Below, in pieces: positions 16,180 to 25,800 of a stretch of DNA of 64,000 nt (position 1 is the stretch's first letter; each line of letters starts with the position of its first letter). This DNA is from Bacteroidota bacterium (GTDB taxonomy: Bacteria; Bacteroidota; Bacteroidia; Bacteroidales; FEN-979), in NCBI GenBank assembly GCA_026391805.1, contig JAPLDJ010000006.1, forward strand, positions 1 to 64,000. Reading direction: 5' to 3'. The translations under genes were made by a program, and so were the position numbers. Under the pieces are notes generated by a model. It ran no database searches. It saw nothing but the letters and a program-made list of their open reading frames with translations, and was not told the DNA's origin.

Positions 16180-16629
16180 CTATTCGGCAAAGACTTCGAA
16201 GTTGATATCGAGCTGAACCTCCTTGTGAAGGATGATCCTGGCTTTGTAACTTCCGAGTTCCTTGATGTGTTCTCCGTCGATGTGGATCTTCTTGCGGTCG
16301 ATGTCGAAATTGAACTGATCTTTGATGGCCTGGGCAATCTGTATCGTATTTACGCTTCCGAAGATCTTACCCGATTCAGCGGCTTTGGCGCCGATCTTCA
16401 CGGTGATGTTCTCCAGTCCTTTCGCCAGTTCCTGAGCTTCATTCAGAACCTTGTCGGCCTTGAAGGCTTTCTGCTTCAGGTTCTCGGCCAGGATCTTTTT
16501 GTTGGTCGTCGTTGCAAGGATCGCCATTCCTTTCGGGATGAGGAAATTCCTGCCGTATCCAGGTTTAACATTTACTTTCTCGTTGATGTATCCCAGGTTC
16601 GGGACATCCTGTGTTAAAATCACTTCCAT
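16180..16629 (-). CDS. rplI: Ribosomal protein bL9
   Basis: 149 aa, the usual length for L9. The N-terminal rRNA-binding domain carries 'VPNLGYINEKVNVKPGYGRNFLIP', followed by the long connecting helix and the C-terminal domain. Third gene of rpsF-rpsR-rplI, 11 bp after rpsR, with a strong terminator downstream. Confidence 0.97.
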   Translation of the reverse strand: MEVILTQDVPNLGYINEKVNVKPGYGRNFLIPKGMAILATTTNKKILAENLKQKAFKADKVLNEAQELAKGLENITVKIGAKAAESGKIFGSVNTIQIAQAIKDQFNFDIDRKKIHIDGEHIKELGSYKARIILHKEVQLDINFEVFAE

Positions 16630-16640
16630 ATCGTCCTCCC

Positions 16641-16913
16641 TTATTTTAAAAGATCTGCTACATAAGGCATTAACGCCAGGTGGCGTGCCCTTTTAATTGC
16701 CTGTGATACTTTCCGCTGGTACTTGGTGGATGTACCGGTGATCCTGCGGGGAAGGATTTTTCCCTGTTCGTTTACAAACTTCAGAAGAAAATCTGCGTCC
16801 TTGTAATCGATGTATTTGATGCCGCTCTTCTTGAACCGGCAGTATTTTTTCTTTTTGGTGTCGACGGCGATCGGTGTCAAATATTTGATCTCGCCTGCTT
16901 GCTGTGTTGCCAT
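16641..16913 (-). CDS. rpsR: Ribosomal protein bS18
   Basis: 90 aa with the S18 core '[20 protein letters not shown]', '[20 protein letters not shown]' and '[11 protein letters not shown]'. It binds S6 in the 30S platform, matching its place next to rpsF. Confidence 0.97.
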   Translation of the reverse strand: MATQQAGEIKYLTPIAVDTKKKKYCRFKKSGIKYIDYKDADFLLKFVNEQGKILPRRITGTSTKYQRKVSQAIKRARHLALMPYVADLLK

Positions 16914-16943
16914 GGTTAATTTTTTTTACGTTCGACAATCGGG

Positions 16944-17297
16944 TTACTCTTCTTTTTGCTTTTCTGCCTTGACCTTGTTACGCTTCTTTTCGCTGTAAGC
17001 GATGGCATGTTTTTCAAGTGCCACAGTCAGAAAACGCAGGATGCGCTCATCGCGTTTAAACATCACTTCCCATTCACGGATCATGGTCGGATCGGCTTTG
17101 AACTCGATCAGGTGATAGAATCCGGTGGATTTTTTCTGGATGGGATAGGCGAGTTTGCGCAAACCCCAATTGTCCTCGTGGACAATCTCCGCCTCTTTGG
17201 TGATCAGAAATTTCTGATACTTTTCAACCGTTTCCTTCATCTGTTCTTCAGATAAAACGGGAGTCATAATGAAAACGGTTTCGTACTGGTTTAACAT
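16944..17297 (-). CDS. rpsF: Ribosomal protein bS6
   Basis: 117 aa with the S6 ferredoxin-like fold: 'YETVFIMTPVLSEEQMKETV', 'GLRKLAYPIQKKSTGFYHLI' and 'LRFLTVALEKHAIAY'. It ends with a Lys/Glu-rich tail. First gene of the operon, with a textbook Bacteroidota promoter 40-75 bp upstream. Confidence 0.97.
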   Translation of the reverse strand: MLNQYETVFIMTPVLSEEQMKETVEKYQKFLITKEAEIVHEDNWGLRKLAYPIQKKSTGFYHLIEFKADPTMIREWEVMFKRDERILRFLTVALEKHAIAYSEKKRNKVKAEKQKEE

Positions 17298-17339
17298 CTG
17301 TTTGATTTTTAATGATTAAGATTTTTTCAAAAGGGACGG

Positions 17340-17371
17340 CAAAATTAGTAAATAGATTCGAGAACTCCAAA
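17340..17371 (-). promoter_or_regulatory. Promoter of the rpsF operon
   Basis: On the minus strand TTTG (17371-17368), a 20-nt spacer and TAATTTTG (17347-17340) match the Bacteroidota consensus at both boxes. Confidence 0.75.
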
Positions 17372-17405
17372 CCGGGTTGATCAGAAATTACATGTTTATT
17401 GAAAT

Positions 17406-17585
17406 GGATGCTGGATACTGGATGCTGGATGCTGGTTGTGTGAGTTATGAGTCTGGTGTTATGGTTTGGAATTAATGGATGAGGATCATTGTTCAAAACC
17501 TAAAAAGGGTTTTATAATCAAACTCTTACTAATATTCTAACCCACACTCAAACATCCAGCATCCAGCATCCAGCATCCAGCATCA
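17406..17585. repeat. Inverted pair of GATGCTG heptanucleotide arrays
   Basis: Four GGATGCT-type units at 17406-17433 face four ATCCAGC units at 17554-17581, so a ~28-bp stem with a ~120-nt loop can form. The stop codon of the CAP gene (TGA, minus strand 17585-17583) is part of the first repeat unit. Confidence 0.85.
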
Positions 17586-18362
17586 TTTAGCAATTTGTCC
17601 AAAGTCCTGCACCCACTGGTACATTTCGGCCTTGAGCCCGCTGGTATAGCAAGCCACGTGGGTCCATTTGGGATCGAGAAGGTTGTACCGGTGACCGTAG
17701 TCGGGGATCCCGGAATCGATCAGCAGCTGGATGACGATCTCGCGGGCCGATCCTTCGGGAAACCTGCCGGCCAGGTTCTCATTGCCATCCTTCATGCCCG
17801 GTGAATATTTCCGGATGCGGTCCCATGGCCAGGAGCCATCGCTTCCCCGGTGTCCCAGCGACCAGTTGTGCCGGTCCTGGTCGAGGGCATGCTTCCGTGA
17901 CGCTTCATAGATCCCCTTGTCCGGCTTCAGGATCGACATCGGGGGTGTTTTTTTCAGGTCCCTGATCAGGCTTTCGGTTGCATGATACTCCTCCTCGTAT
18001 TCGTTCGACCAGGTTGTATCAATCCTCTTTAACCGCTCGGTTCCGTTAATTGATTCATAATGGGTGGAAAGGGTGTAATTGCGCTTCCCTTTCCCGTAAT
18101 GATCCAGGTTCAGCTTTGCCAGGTCATAATAATACTGCACATACTGAACATACCCGGCCGGATCGCTCCTGAGCAGGTTGATCTCATAAACCATTTCCCG
18201 CTCCTCAGGCTTCATGTAGCCACAGTTCTTCGCCGTATTCAGCGCTTCATGCCCCTGCGGAAAGCAAAATGCAGGAGCCATGATCAGGCCAATTAACAAC
18301 GGAATGATTGGTTCGGGGATCGCAAATCCTGAATGAGCTGCCCGGCCATTTTCTCTCTTCAT
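17583..18362 (-). CDS. Secreted CAP/SCP-domain protein
   Basis: The 259-aa protein has an N-terminal hydrophobic signal ('IPLLIGLIMAPAFCFPQG') and a CAP domain: 'EINLLRSDPAGYVQYV', 'ASRKHALDQDRHNWSLGHRG', 'ENLAGRF', 'LLIDSGIPDYGHRYNLLDP'. The two His and the acidic residues of the CAP cavity are present. Bacterial CAP proteins are extracytoplasmic; their biochemical function is mostly unknown. The stop codon is supplied by the adjacent 7-bp repeat array. Confidence 0.85.
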   Translation of the reverse strand: MKRENGRAAHSGFAIPEPIIPLLIGLIMAPAFCFPQGHEALNTAKNCGYMKPEEREMVYEINLLRSDPAGYVQYVQYYYDLAKLNLDHYGKGKRNYTLSTHYESINGTERLKRIDTTWSNEYEEEYHATESLIRDLKKTPPMSILKPDKGIYEASRKHALDQDRHNWSLGHRGSDGSWPWDRIRKYSPGMKDGNENLAGRFPEGSAREIVIQLLIDSGIPDYGHRYNLLDPKWTHVACYTSGLKAEMYQWVQDFGQIAK

Positions 18363-18478
18363 GACGATACTTTATCTTAAAAATGAAGGTCGGGTAAAAT
18401 TCAGGTCATAGGTGATCCTATAACGTCAGGATCATCCTGAAATTATAAGATGAAAGAAGATTCAGAAAAAAAGAATAT

Positions 18479-18964
18479 TTACCTCATCGCAAGCATGATA
18501 ACCACCCCGATAATGATCAGGATGTACATGCTAAGCACTACGATCGTGAAGATCCCGACAAACCGGAAATGGCGCTTCAGGTAATCGATGGCCTGTGCCA
18601 TCAGGGCATTTGAGTTTCCTCCTCCAAGGTTTATTTGGAGCAGCGACTGTTTGGTTAGGGTTGAAAAACGGAAAAGATAATAGATCGGGAAAAAATAGAT
18701 GGCTGAAAAGATGATGTAAATGATGCCCATCCATGGCCCCATAACAGCAGCGTACGGACTGAAAGCATAGGAGGATGCAACAGAAAATGCAAAAAGCATG
18801 ATGATGCCGACAAGTATTAGTAATCCGAAAGCAATAAAACCAAGGATGGAGAGAAAGTTCGTCCATTTGCGGATCTCGTTCAGGTGCAGCAGTGTGGCAC
18901 CTTGCAATTCGATCCTCTGATCCTGTATTTCCATGATCCTGTTAGTTGTACCGGTTGTTTCCAT
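18479..18964 (-). CDS. DUF5362-like membrane protein
   Basis: A 161-aa protein with four membrane segments (~33-60, 72-92 and a C-terminal pair), an amphipathic region with 'QAIDYLKRHFRFVGIFTIV' between them, and a short N-terminus. I chose ATG 18964 (METTGTTNRIMEIQDQRIEL); upstream in-frame codons look non-coding. Members of this family have no assigned function. It is divergent from the glycosyltransferase-like gene at 19112. Confidence 0.65.
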   Translation of the reverse strand: METTGTTNRIMEIQDQRIELQGATLLHLNEIRKWTNFLSILGFIAFGLLILVGIIMLFAFSVASSYAFSPYAAVMGPWMGIIYIIFSAIYFFPIYYLFRFSTLTKQSLLQINLGGGNSNALMAQAIDYLKRHFRFVGIFTIVVLSMYILIIIGVVIMLAMR

Positions 18965-19067
18965 ACGTTTCGATTTTAAGGTTGAACATTGGCAAGAGAT
19001 GACTCTGGCGGAACGAGGTAAATTTATTGATTTTTCAGAAAGCACCCCGGATATTTCCAAATTTCTT

Positions 19068-19075
19068 TACTTTTG
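19068..19075 (+). promoter_or_regulatory. -7 box of the GT-C-like gene
   Basis: TACTTTTG matches TAnnTTTG. It covers the possible TTG codon at 19073 and so argues for ATG 19112 as the real start. Confidence 0.5.
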
Positions 19076-19111
19076 ACCGGTGATCCTTTCATTGCAAGAC
19101 CGGTTCTTCGA

Positions 19112-20968
19112 ATGATGCAACAGAAATACCCCAAGATCGTTCTCCTGTGCCTCGCCGCACTCCTGCTGGCCTTTTTCGCCAGCAACCGCCTCTTCCGTGC
19201 CGATCCCCAGGGCTGGAGGCTGATCATTTCGAGCGATGGCCTCGGCTATTATTCCTACCTGCCTGCCTTTATCATCGACCATGATGCCACCTACAAAAAA
19301 GTGACGGAGCGTGAAGCAAAGATCCTTCGTTACGACCGGTATAAACCCAGTTACCTGGTCAGGATTGACGGCCGGATCGTGAACAAGTATTTTTCAGGAG
19401 AGGCGTTGCTGCTGCTTCCTTTTTTTCTGCTTGCGACAATCTTTTCCTGGATCGGGGGTATTGAGATCACCGGTTATTCATTCTTTTTCCAGCTTTTCAC
19501 AGGACTCGGCGCACTGTTTTATCTTCTGCTCGGACTCTATTTCCTGAAAAAGATCCTTGATCACCTGAAGATCCACCCGGTGCTTATATCCATCCTCCTT
19601 CCGGTTATCCTGCTCGGGACCAATCTTTTTTACTATTCCCTCTGGCAGCCGACGATGTCGCATGTCTATTCATTTTTTGCCATCAACGGGTTTCTCTGGA
19701 TGGTTTGCCGCATCGTCAGGGAGGGCAGGCAAAGGAACTTCCTGCTTGCAGGCTTGTTTCTCGGGCTGACGGTGCTGATCCGTCCGACGAACGGAATTGT
19801 CATTCTCCTGATCCCTTTCCTGATCAATTCAAAAGAAGAGAGAGAGGCTGTAACCGGATTTATCCGGGAAAAGAAAATCAGCCTTCTTTTGTTCGCCGGC
19901 ATCTTTTTCCTGGTCGTTCTCATTCAGCCCGTCCTGTGGCACATACAGACGGGCCGCTGGCTCATCTGGTCATACAGGGCTGAAGGTTTTCATTTCAGGC
20001 ACCCCGAACTGACGAATGTACTCTTCGGTTTCCGAAAGGGGCTTTTTATCTATACGCCGCTGATCCTTCTTTCCATGCTGGGACTGATCCGCATGCTGTT
20101 CATGAACCGGACGAGGTTCTTCAGCATGGCCCTTTTCATTATCGTCAGCACCTGGATCATCGCTGCCTGGTGGAACTGGTATTACGGCGACAGTTTCGGT
20201 GCCCGGGCGTTCATCGATTATTACGGCATCTACACACTTCTTCTCGCGCTTCTTCTTGATCATAAATGGAGAAAGGGAAGTGCTTATGCGCTAAGCGCTT
20301 TCCTGTTTTGTTTCGTCGCCCTGAACCTGCTCCAGACGTGGCAGTTCACGCAGTACATCATCCACCCATACAGCATGAACAAGGCGAAGTATCAGTATGT
20401 ATTTTTAAAGACGGATACGGTCTACCGGAATTGTCTTGGCGGCATTGATGAGCTGCCGGGATACAGGATGGATATGACACAGCCCGTTGCTGCGTTCCGA
20501 ACAGATTTAGAGGAAGTGAAGGTCGACTGGAACAACTCGACGACCCGAGAAGTTTCTTATGCGCATTCCGGAAAAACCGTCGGTTATCTTGATTCAATCA
20601 ATGTTTACAGCGCCACTTTGCAGATCCACCCTGAACAACTTTCGGCCCTGCCTGTGACCTTTTATGTAAAAGGAAGCATCTGGATCCGTGACAGTCTGCC
20701 GGGATCATCCAACCAGGCCTTTTTTGTCATGAGCATGGACAGCCTCGACCAGAACGGAAATTACTGGTACGGATTCCCTGTAAATGACATTCCGCTGAAC
20801 CCTGCCCGTACCTGGCGGGAATGCAGGTTCTCACTGACACTGCCTGAATTCCGGACGCCTTCCCGGACCCTGAAGATCTACGTGTGGAACAACGGGAAAA
20901 AGCCCTTCATGGTGGATGACTTCTCGCTGGAATTCTACACGGAAAAAAAGAAAAGTGGGGGTAACTGA
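19112..20968 (+). CDS. Polytopic membrane protein, GT-C glycosyltransferase-like
   Basis: The 618-aa protein has roughly ten to twelve membrane segments in the first ~430 residues and a C-terminal beta-rich extracytoplasmic domain (~450-600). An acidic pair in the first periplasmic loop ('ISSDGLGYYSYLPAFI') and the layout fit GT-C enzymes that use polyprenyl-linked sugars, but no diagnostic family motif is clear. The start is ATG 19112 (MMQQKYPK or the next Met), since the promoter -7 box overlaps the longer frame. It is convergent with ispF with only 3 bp between the stops. Confidence 0.6.
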   Translation: MMQQKYPKIVLLCLAALLLAFFASNRLFRADPQGWRLIISSDGLGYYSYLPAFIIDHDATYKKVTEREAKILRYDRYKPSYLVRIDGRIVNKYFSGEALLLLPFFLLATIFSWIGGIEITGYSFFFQLFTGLGALFYLLLGLYFLKKILDHLKIHPVLISILLPVILLGTNLFYYSLWQPTMSHVYSFFAINGFLWMVCRIVREGRQRNFLLAGLFLGLTVLIRPTNGIVILLIPFLINSKEEREAVTGFIREKKISLLLFAGIFFLVVLIQPVLWHIQTGRWLIWSYRAEGFHFRHPELTNVLFGFRKGLFIYTPLILLSMLGLIRMLFMNRTRFFSMALFIIVSTWIIAAWWNWYYGDSFGARAFIDYYGIYTLLLALLLDHKWRKGSAYALSAFLFCFVALNLLQTWQFTQYIIHPYSMNKAKYQYVFLKTDTVYRNCLGGIDELPGYRMDMTQPVAAFRTDLEEVKVDWNNSTTREVSYAHSGKTVGYLDSINVYSATLQIHPEQLSALPVTFYVKGSIWIRDSLPGSSNQAFFVMSMDSLDQNGNYWYGFPVNDIPLNPARTWRECRFSLTLPEFRTPSRTLKIYVWNNGKKPFMVDDFSLEFYTEKKKSGGN

Positions 20969-20971
20969 TGA

Positions 20972-21445
20972 TCAGGCGTTCTCCAGCAGCACCACAGCAT
21001 ATGCTGAAACGCCCTCTTCCCTGCCGATAAAGCCCAGCTTCTCGCTGGTCTTTGCCTTCACAGAAACCTTTGACGCTTCAATGCCAAGAACCCCGGAGAG
21101 TGTTTTCACCATCTCAGTGAAATATTCAGCAATCTTTGGCTTCTGGAGGACAATGGTGGTATCGATATTCACGATGGCAAAGCCTTTCTCCCTGACCAGG
21201 CTCATCGTCCGTTCCAGGAGTATCCTGCTGTCGATGCCTTTAAATTCAGGGGATGTATCCGGGAACTGTGACCCGATATCCGGAAGACCTGCAGCACCCA
21301 GCAAGGCATCACAAACGGCGTGGATCAAAACATCAGCATCAGAATGGCCCGTGGCGCCTTTTTCATGCGGTATCAAAATCCCTCCGAGCCGGAATTCACG
21401 GCCAGCTTCAAGCTTGTGAGTATCGAAACCGAAACCAATGCGCAT
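20972..21445 (-). CDS. ispF: 2-C-methyl-D-erythritol 2,4-cyclodiphosphate synthase
   Basis: The 157-aa protein has the usual IspF length and the zinc ligands Asp8 and His10 in 'GFGFDTHKL'. It also carries 'GHSDADVLIHAVCDALLGAA', 'DIGSQFPDT' and 'KAKTSEKLGFIGREEGVSAY'. It converts CDP-ME 2-phosphate to MEcPP in the non-mevalonate isoprenoid pathway, so this organism uses MEP for isoprenoids. It is followed upstream by a GCGAAA repeat stretch and then porV on the same strand. Confidence 0.96.
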   Translation of the reverse strand: MRIGFGFDTHKLEAGREFRLGGILIPHEKGATGHSDADVLIHAVCDALLGAAGLPDIGSQFPDTSPEFKGIDSRILLERTMSLVREKGFAIVNIDTTIVLQKPKIAEYFTEMVKTLSGVLGIEASKVSVKAKTSEKLGFIGREEGVSAYAVVLLENA

Positions 21446-21516
21446 ATGAAGCAGCGAAATTGCGAAGCAGCGGGGTGGCGAAAATTTTCGCTATTTCGCT
21501 TTTCGCTTTTCGCTAT
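21434..21516. repeat. GCGAAAA-family repeat with inverted arm
   Basis: Copies of GCGAAAT/GCGAAGC (21434-21483) face TTTCGCT units spaced 7-8 bp (21486-21516). They lie directly between the porV stop and the ispF start on the minus strand and overlap the first codons of ispF. Confidence 0.6.
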
Positions 21517-22701
21517 TTATTGTTTTGACTGCTGCTTATCCTTCTCCCCTGCCTTGTCGAAATTGAACAGGAGGGTAAACTGCATGGTGTTCTGGAGGGG
21601 GTTGTTGTTCTTTACCGGTACCAGGTATGAGAAATCGAGACCGAAGACGTTGTAACGCAATCCTGCGCCGATCGTAAAGAACTGGCGGTCGCCCTTGTTC
21701 TTGTTCTCATAAAAATAACCCATGCGGATGGAGAACAGTTTGTTGTACCAGTACTCGATCAGCGGGGAAATCGTCCACTCCTGCATTTCTTCCTGGAAAC
21801 CGCCCGGTGCATCGTACCATGACTGGATCATACCCGTAACGGGAGAAACATTCGGGTCCATTCCTTTTGCGATCTCGCCTTTGATCGGGTTTCCGACGGA
21901 GTCCGTCGCATAGATCGGCGGGGTCGGTACAAGGAGCTTATTGAAATCAACGCCAATGCTCATCCTGTTGTATTCATCGATATCCATGGTGAAGGTCGGT
22001 CCAATACGGAAATTGGTAGGAATGAAATCACGTGTAACGGAAGAACTGCTGTAAGATATTTTCGACCCGATGTTTGAAATGTCCAGACCGGCACTGATCC
22101 ATGCACCTGTAAGTCCTTTGATCTCCAGCTCCTTGTGGTAATACAATGCAATGTCTGCGGCAACTGAAGTACCGGGCCGCACATTTTCAATGTATTTTAC
22201 CGGTACCAGGTTTGAATAGATAAAACGGGCTGCAACGGCGCCTGAAAATGCAGGTGTGAATTTCCTGGCATAAGTAGCATCAATGGTCCATTCATTGGGT
22301 TTCACATCGCCCAGTTCCTGTCCTGTTTCATTCGTAAAGGTCACGGTTCCCATTGAGAAATAACGCAGCGACATGGCAATGGCCTGTTTGTCTCCAAACT
22401 TTTTAAATCCGGCCACGGAGGCAAGACCGATGTCGTTGACAAGGCCGCGAAGCCAAGGCACATAGCCGATCCCGAAGCCAAAATCCTTGTCGCAGAAAGC
22501 ATATTTTGCAGGGTTCCAGAACAGCGAGTAAACGTCCGCTGAGGTTGACACGCCTGCATCTCCCATACCTCCGCCACGGGCATCAGGTGCGATCAGGAGA
22601 AATGGAACTGCGGTTGTTATAGGGTTACCTTGGGGGAATGTTCGTGATGTAAAAAGGAAACATACTAAGACCAGTAGAAAATAAAACTTCTTTCTTTGCA
22701 T
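21517..22701 (-). CDS. porV: T9SS outer-membrane protein PorV (LptO)
   Basis: 394 aa with a signal peptide, 'PFLLIAPDARGGGMGDAGVS' near the N-terminus and a FadL-like 14-strand barrel pattern ending 'NTMQFTLLFNFD'. PorV collects folded T9SS substrates from the SprA translocon and shuttles them to the PorU sortase, with which it forms the attachment complex. It follows the two porU genes on the same strand (100-bp gap). Confidence 0.93.
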   Translation of the reverse strand: MQRKKFYFLLVLVCFLFTSRTFPQGNPITTAVPFLLIAPDARGGGMGDAGVSTSADVYSLFWNPAKYAFCDKDFGFGIGYVPWLRGLVNDIGLASVAGFKKFGDKQAIAMSLRYFSMGTVTFTNETGQELGDVKPNEWTIDATYARKFTPAFSGAVAARFIYSNLVPVKYIENVRPGTSVAADIALYYHKELEIKGLTGAWISAGLDISNIGSKISYSSSSVTRDFIPTNFRIGPTFTMDIDEYNRMSIGVDFNKLLVPTPPIYATDSVGNPIKGEIAKGMDPNVSPVTGMIQSWYDAPGGFQEEMQEWTISPLIEYWYNKLFSIRMGYFYENKNKGDRQFFTIGAGLRYNVFGLDFSYLVPVKNNNPLQNTMQFTLLFNFDKAGEKDKQQSKQ

Positions 22702-22801
22702 TCCGTTAATGTTATAATGTTGTTAAAAAATGAGTCAGCAAAAATAACGAATTATCCTTTTAGATATTGCTTGCCCGACAAAAATTGCTTTCCGTCAGCC
22801 A

Positions 22802-25800
22802 TTATCTCGCAATTACCAGTTTTTGGGAGGCTTGGGCATATGTGCCGTTCGACCCCCTGATGATCACACGGTACGGGTAGATGCCCCCTCCGACCGGGTG
22901 TCCGTTGTTCCCGTTCCCGTCCCATATAATACTTTGAGAAGCCTGTCCCGTTTCCGCAAATTTTTTCTCCAGCGTCCTGATGAGCTGGCCGGTACTGCTG
23001 TAGATGAGAATCTGAACATCAAGATCCCCGGTAATGTTCATGGAGGAGAACAGGAAGGTCGTTCCGGTTGTCACCGGGTTGGGGAAATTGATAACCTGCC
23101 TGATCACCGGAACCTTGGGATCGGACACCCAGAAATAGATCTCCTTTTCCGAAGAAAGGTCATGCATGTTCCAAGCCTTCAGACTGACGGAGTGAAACCC
23201 GGCCGGAAGATCAAAGAAAGGATAATACACCATTCCCCTGGTATAGTCATCGGTAGCCTGCATGTAATAATTATTCAGTCCGATGGGATGCGCTTCATTC
23301 TGGTCAAGGACGGCCACGATATCATGCCCGATGCCCAGGTTAACGTTGTTGATTCCGGCGTTGTCGGTCAGGTAAGCCAGCAATACCGGGTCCTTGTCAA
23401 CAGAGTTTCCGGATACAAAACTGGTATTGTTCATGTAAAGGCTGATGTCCGGCCCCTGGAAGACCGTATCGGCCCCGCTGTCCTCCCCGCCGAATACGAG
23501 TTCCGTATCAAACCCGTTGGCATCGGTCAGGGGATCGCGGGTATAATAGCTGATCTTGCCTTTCCCGAACTGGAGGCCGATGCTTTTGGGAACGATGAAG
23601 GAGAATTCAAATTCGCCGTTTGTGACCAACGACTGGCCTGAGTACAGCAGGCGGTTCTGCATGGCAAACGACTGGGGGTAGCTGTCGGATGTATTTCCCA
23701 GCGTGGTATAGATCACCGGTTTATCGAATACTTTGGGGAAGACAAGCCCGTTGAAATTGTTCAGCTTATTGCCGTTATAGTCCCTGACCTCGCCTTTTAT
23801 GGTCATCTTCGACATTCCCAATGCAGTATCCGACACAGAATTAACCGGCTGGCCGTTGATGGCGGTGGTGACAACATTCTGTTTCGGGTAGGCGATATTC
23901 TGCGCAGGATCACCGAGAAGGACAAAATTCCGGATGTAGCTGTTGTTTGCATTCTCGTTCTTCACGATCCGGATCAGGTCTCCCATTTTCTGGTCATCGT
24001 CGGCATTCACCGACTTGATGTGGCTGAAGAATGAGGCTGCAAGCTGGATATTGGCGGAGGCAAAGGCCTTCCGGGTGGTCGTAAAAATGGCGATGGCGCC
24101 CCCGTCGGGTTTCGTGATCACCAGTTCGCCGCCGGTTGGCCGGTTTGGATTGTCGAACCTGCCAAACTCACAGGTAGCCGTAATGAAAACCGGAAGGCGG
24201 TAGTTGTTTGTCCAGCTGTTAATGTCGTTCATGTTCAGGATCTTGGTGCCGCTCCATCCGTCTTCGCCGCCATGACCGGTATAGCTGAACACAATTGTGC
24301 CATCCTGTACAGCCTTGTTGATCGCCTTTTCACATTCCGGGGAACGCAGGCCCGCCGGTGTGGAGGTAAACTTGTAAGCGTCGTTATAGATCTTTTTCAC
24401 ATTGAAAACCGGGTACTTTCTCTTGACCGTATCTGCCAGCTGTTCTGCCTGCTGCATGTGCAGGTTGGAATTCGGGTCGTCGGCAACAAAAGTGAAGGTA
24501 TTTCTCCAGTCGGCCTGTGTCGAATCAGTGAGCGACGAGTACCGAATGATCTTGCTCAGGATGTTGCTCGCCTCAACAACGGTATTGGCCGGCAAACGTC
24601 CGATCCCGATCTCGATCGAACCGTTCATTGCACTCCCTTCATTGTCGCCCATGATCCCGAAATAATCATCGGAAAGGTAAGAGGCGGTTGTATTCAGGTA
24701 ATCACTGGATTCATAGGTGGGGATGAAATTGTTATTGGCTGTGATGCGGTTTTTCGGATCATAGGTCCCGTCGCCGAAAAGCAGCAGGTAATGGGGCTCA
24801 TTCCCCGGGTAGCCTTTGTCGTAAAGCATTTTCATGAAATCACGGATCGCGGTAAGATCGTGCTGTCCGCAACCGAATTCGGTATAGACCTGCTCCACGT
24901 CCACAACATCAACGGTCAGGCCGGTACTGGTCCTGTGAAATTCGGCCAGGCTGTCGGCCTGCTGCCGGAACAGGGGATGCGTCAGGATGATCATGCTGGC
25001 AGGATTCAGATTATGCAGATCCTGGTTCGGAACGGTTCCCGACAGGTGTACCGTCAGGTAGGAAGAACCGTCGAAACCGATGAACTCTTTCAGGCTGTCG
25101 GTGAAGACCCGGAAATTGACCGTGCTGTCAGTCATCACCGGCAGGATACGCATGATGTTATTTTTCTTTGTCACATCCCAGATCACCACATTGGGATTGG
25201 TCTTTGTCATCATGAACTGGGAGACATGTATCGCAATCGTGTTGGGATCACGGAACGACATCTGCGGCCCGGCCCATTGCAGTTTCTGCTGACAGACCAC
25301 CTCGATGTAATCGAGCCAGCCGGTAGCGGAGGGCTCATTCATCTGGTAGGCCAGGTTGAAATTCAACTGGGATTGAGGATTCAGCAGGTAAAAGACCTTG
25401 GTGCTGTCCTTTGCGAAAAGATCACTCTGCGGGTTGGTTTCAGTTATATGGATCGATGTCAAAGGACCATTCTGATCGGATAATCTGAACAGGCTTGGCA
25501 GGGCCGACTTTGCAACAACATGGGTCACGATCCTTGCAGCATACATGGAGTCGATGCGCGGAAAATAAAAGGAGAAGTCACGGCTCGGGCTATAGGTTGT
25601 AAATGTTTCTCCCACCCATGTCTTACCCGACTGGATCAGGTTGACCGAATCGACATCGTGAAAGGCATGATCGATGAACTTGAGCGAATAGGTATCGGGC
25701 GTTGTCGTGAGGGATGCAAAATCCTGAACCCGTTTGCCGGCTTCAGTCCCAATGGTTATAAAATAATAAGTCGAATCGGAATAAAGATTTTTCTGATGGG

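Noticed and set aside
24272-25483. Long minus/plus shadow frame (403 aa on plus strand) opposite the short PorU
   Set aside because: It is antisense to a well-conserved C25 sortase; codon bias of porU leaves the opposite frame open, and no domain is recognisable.
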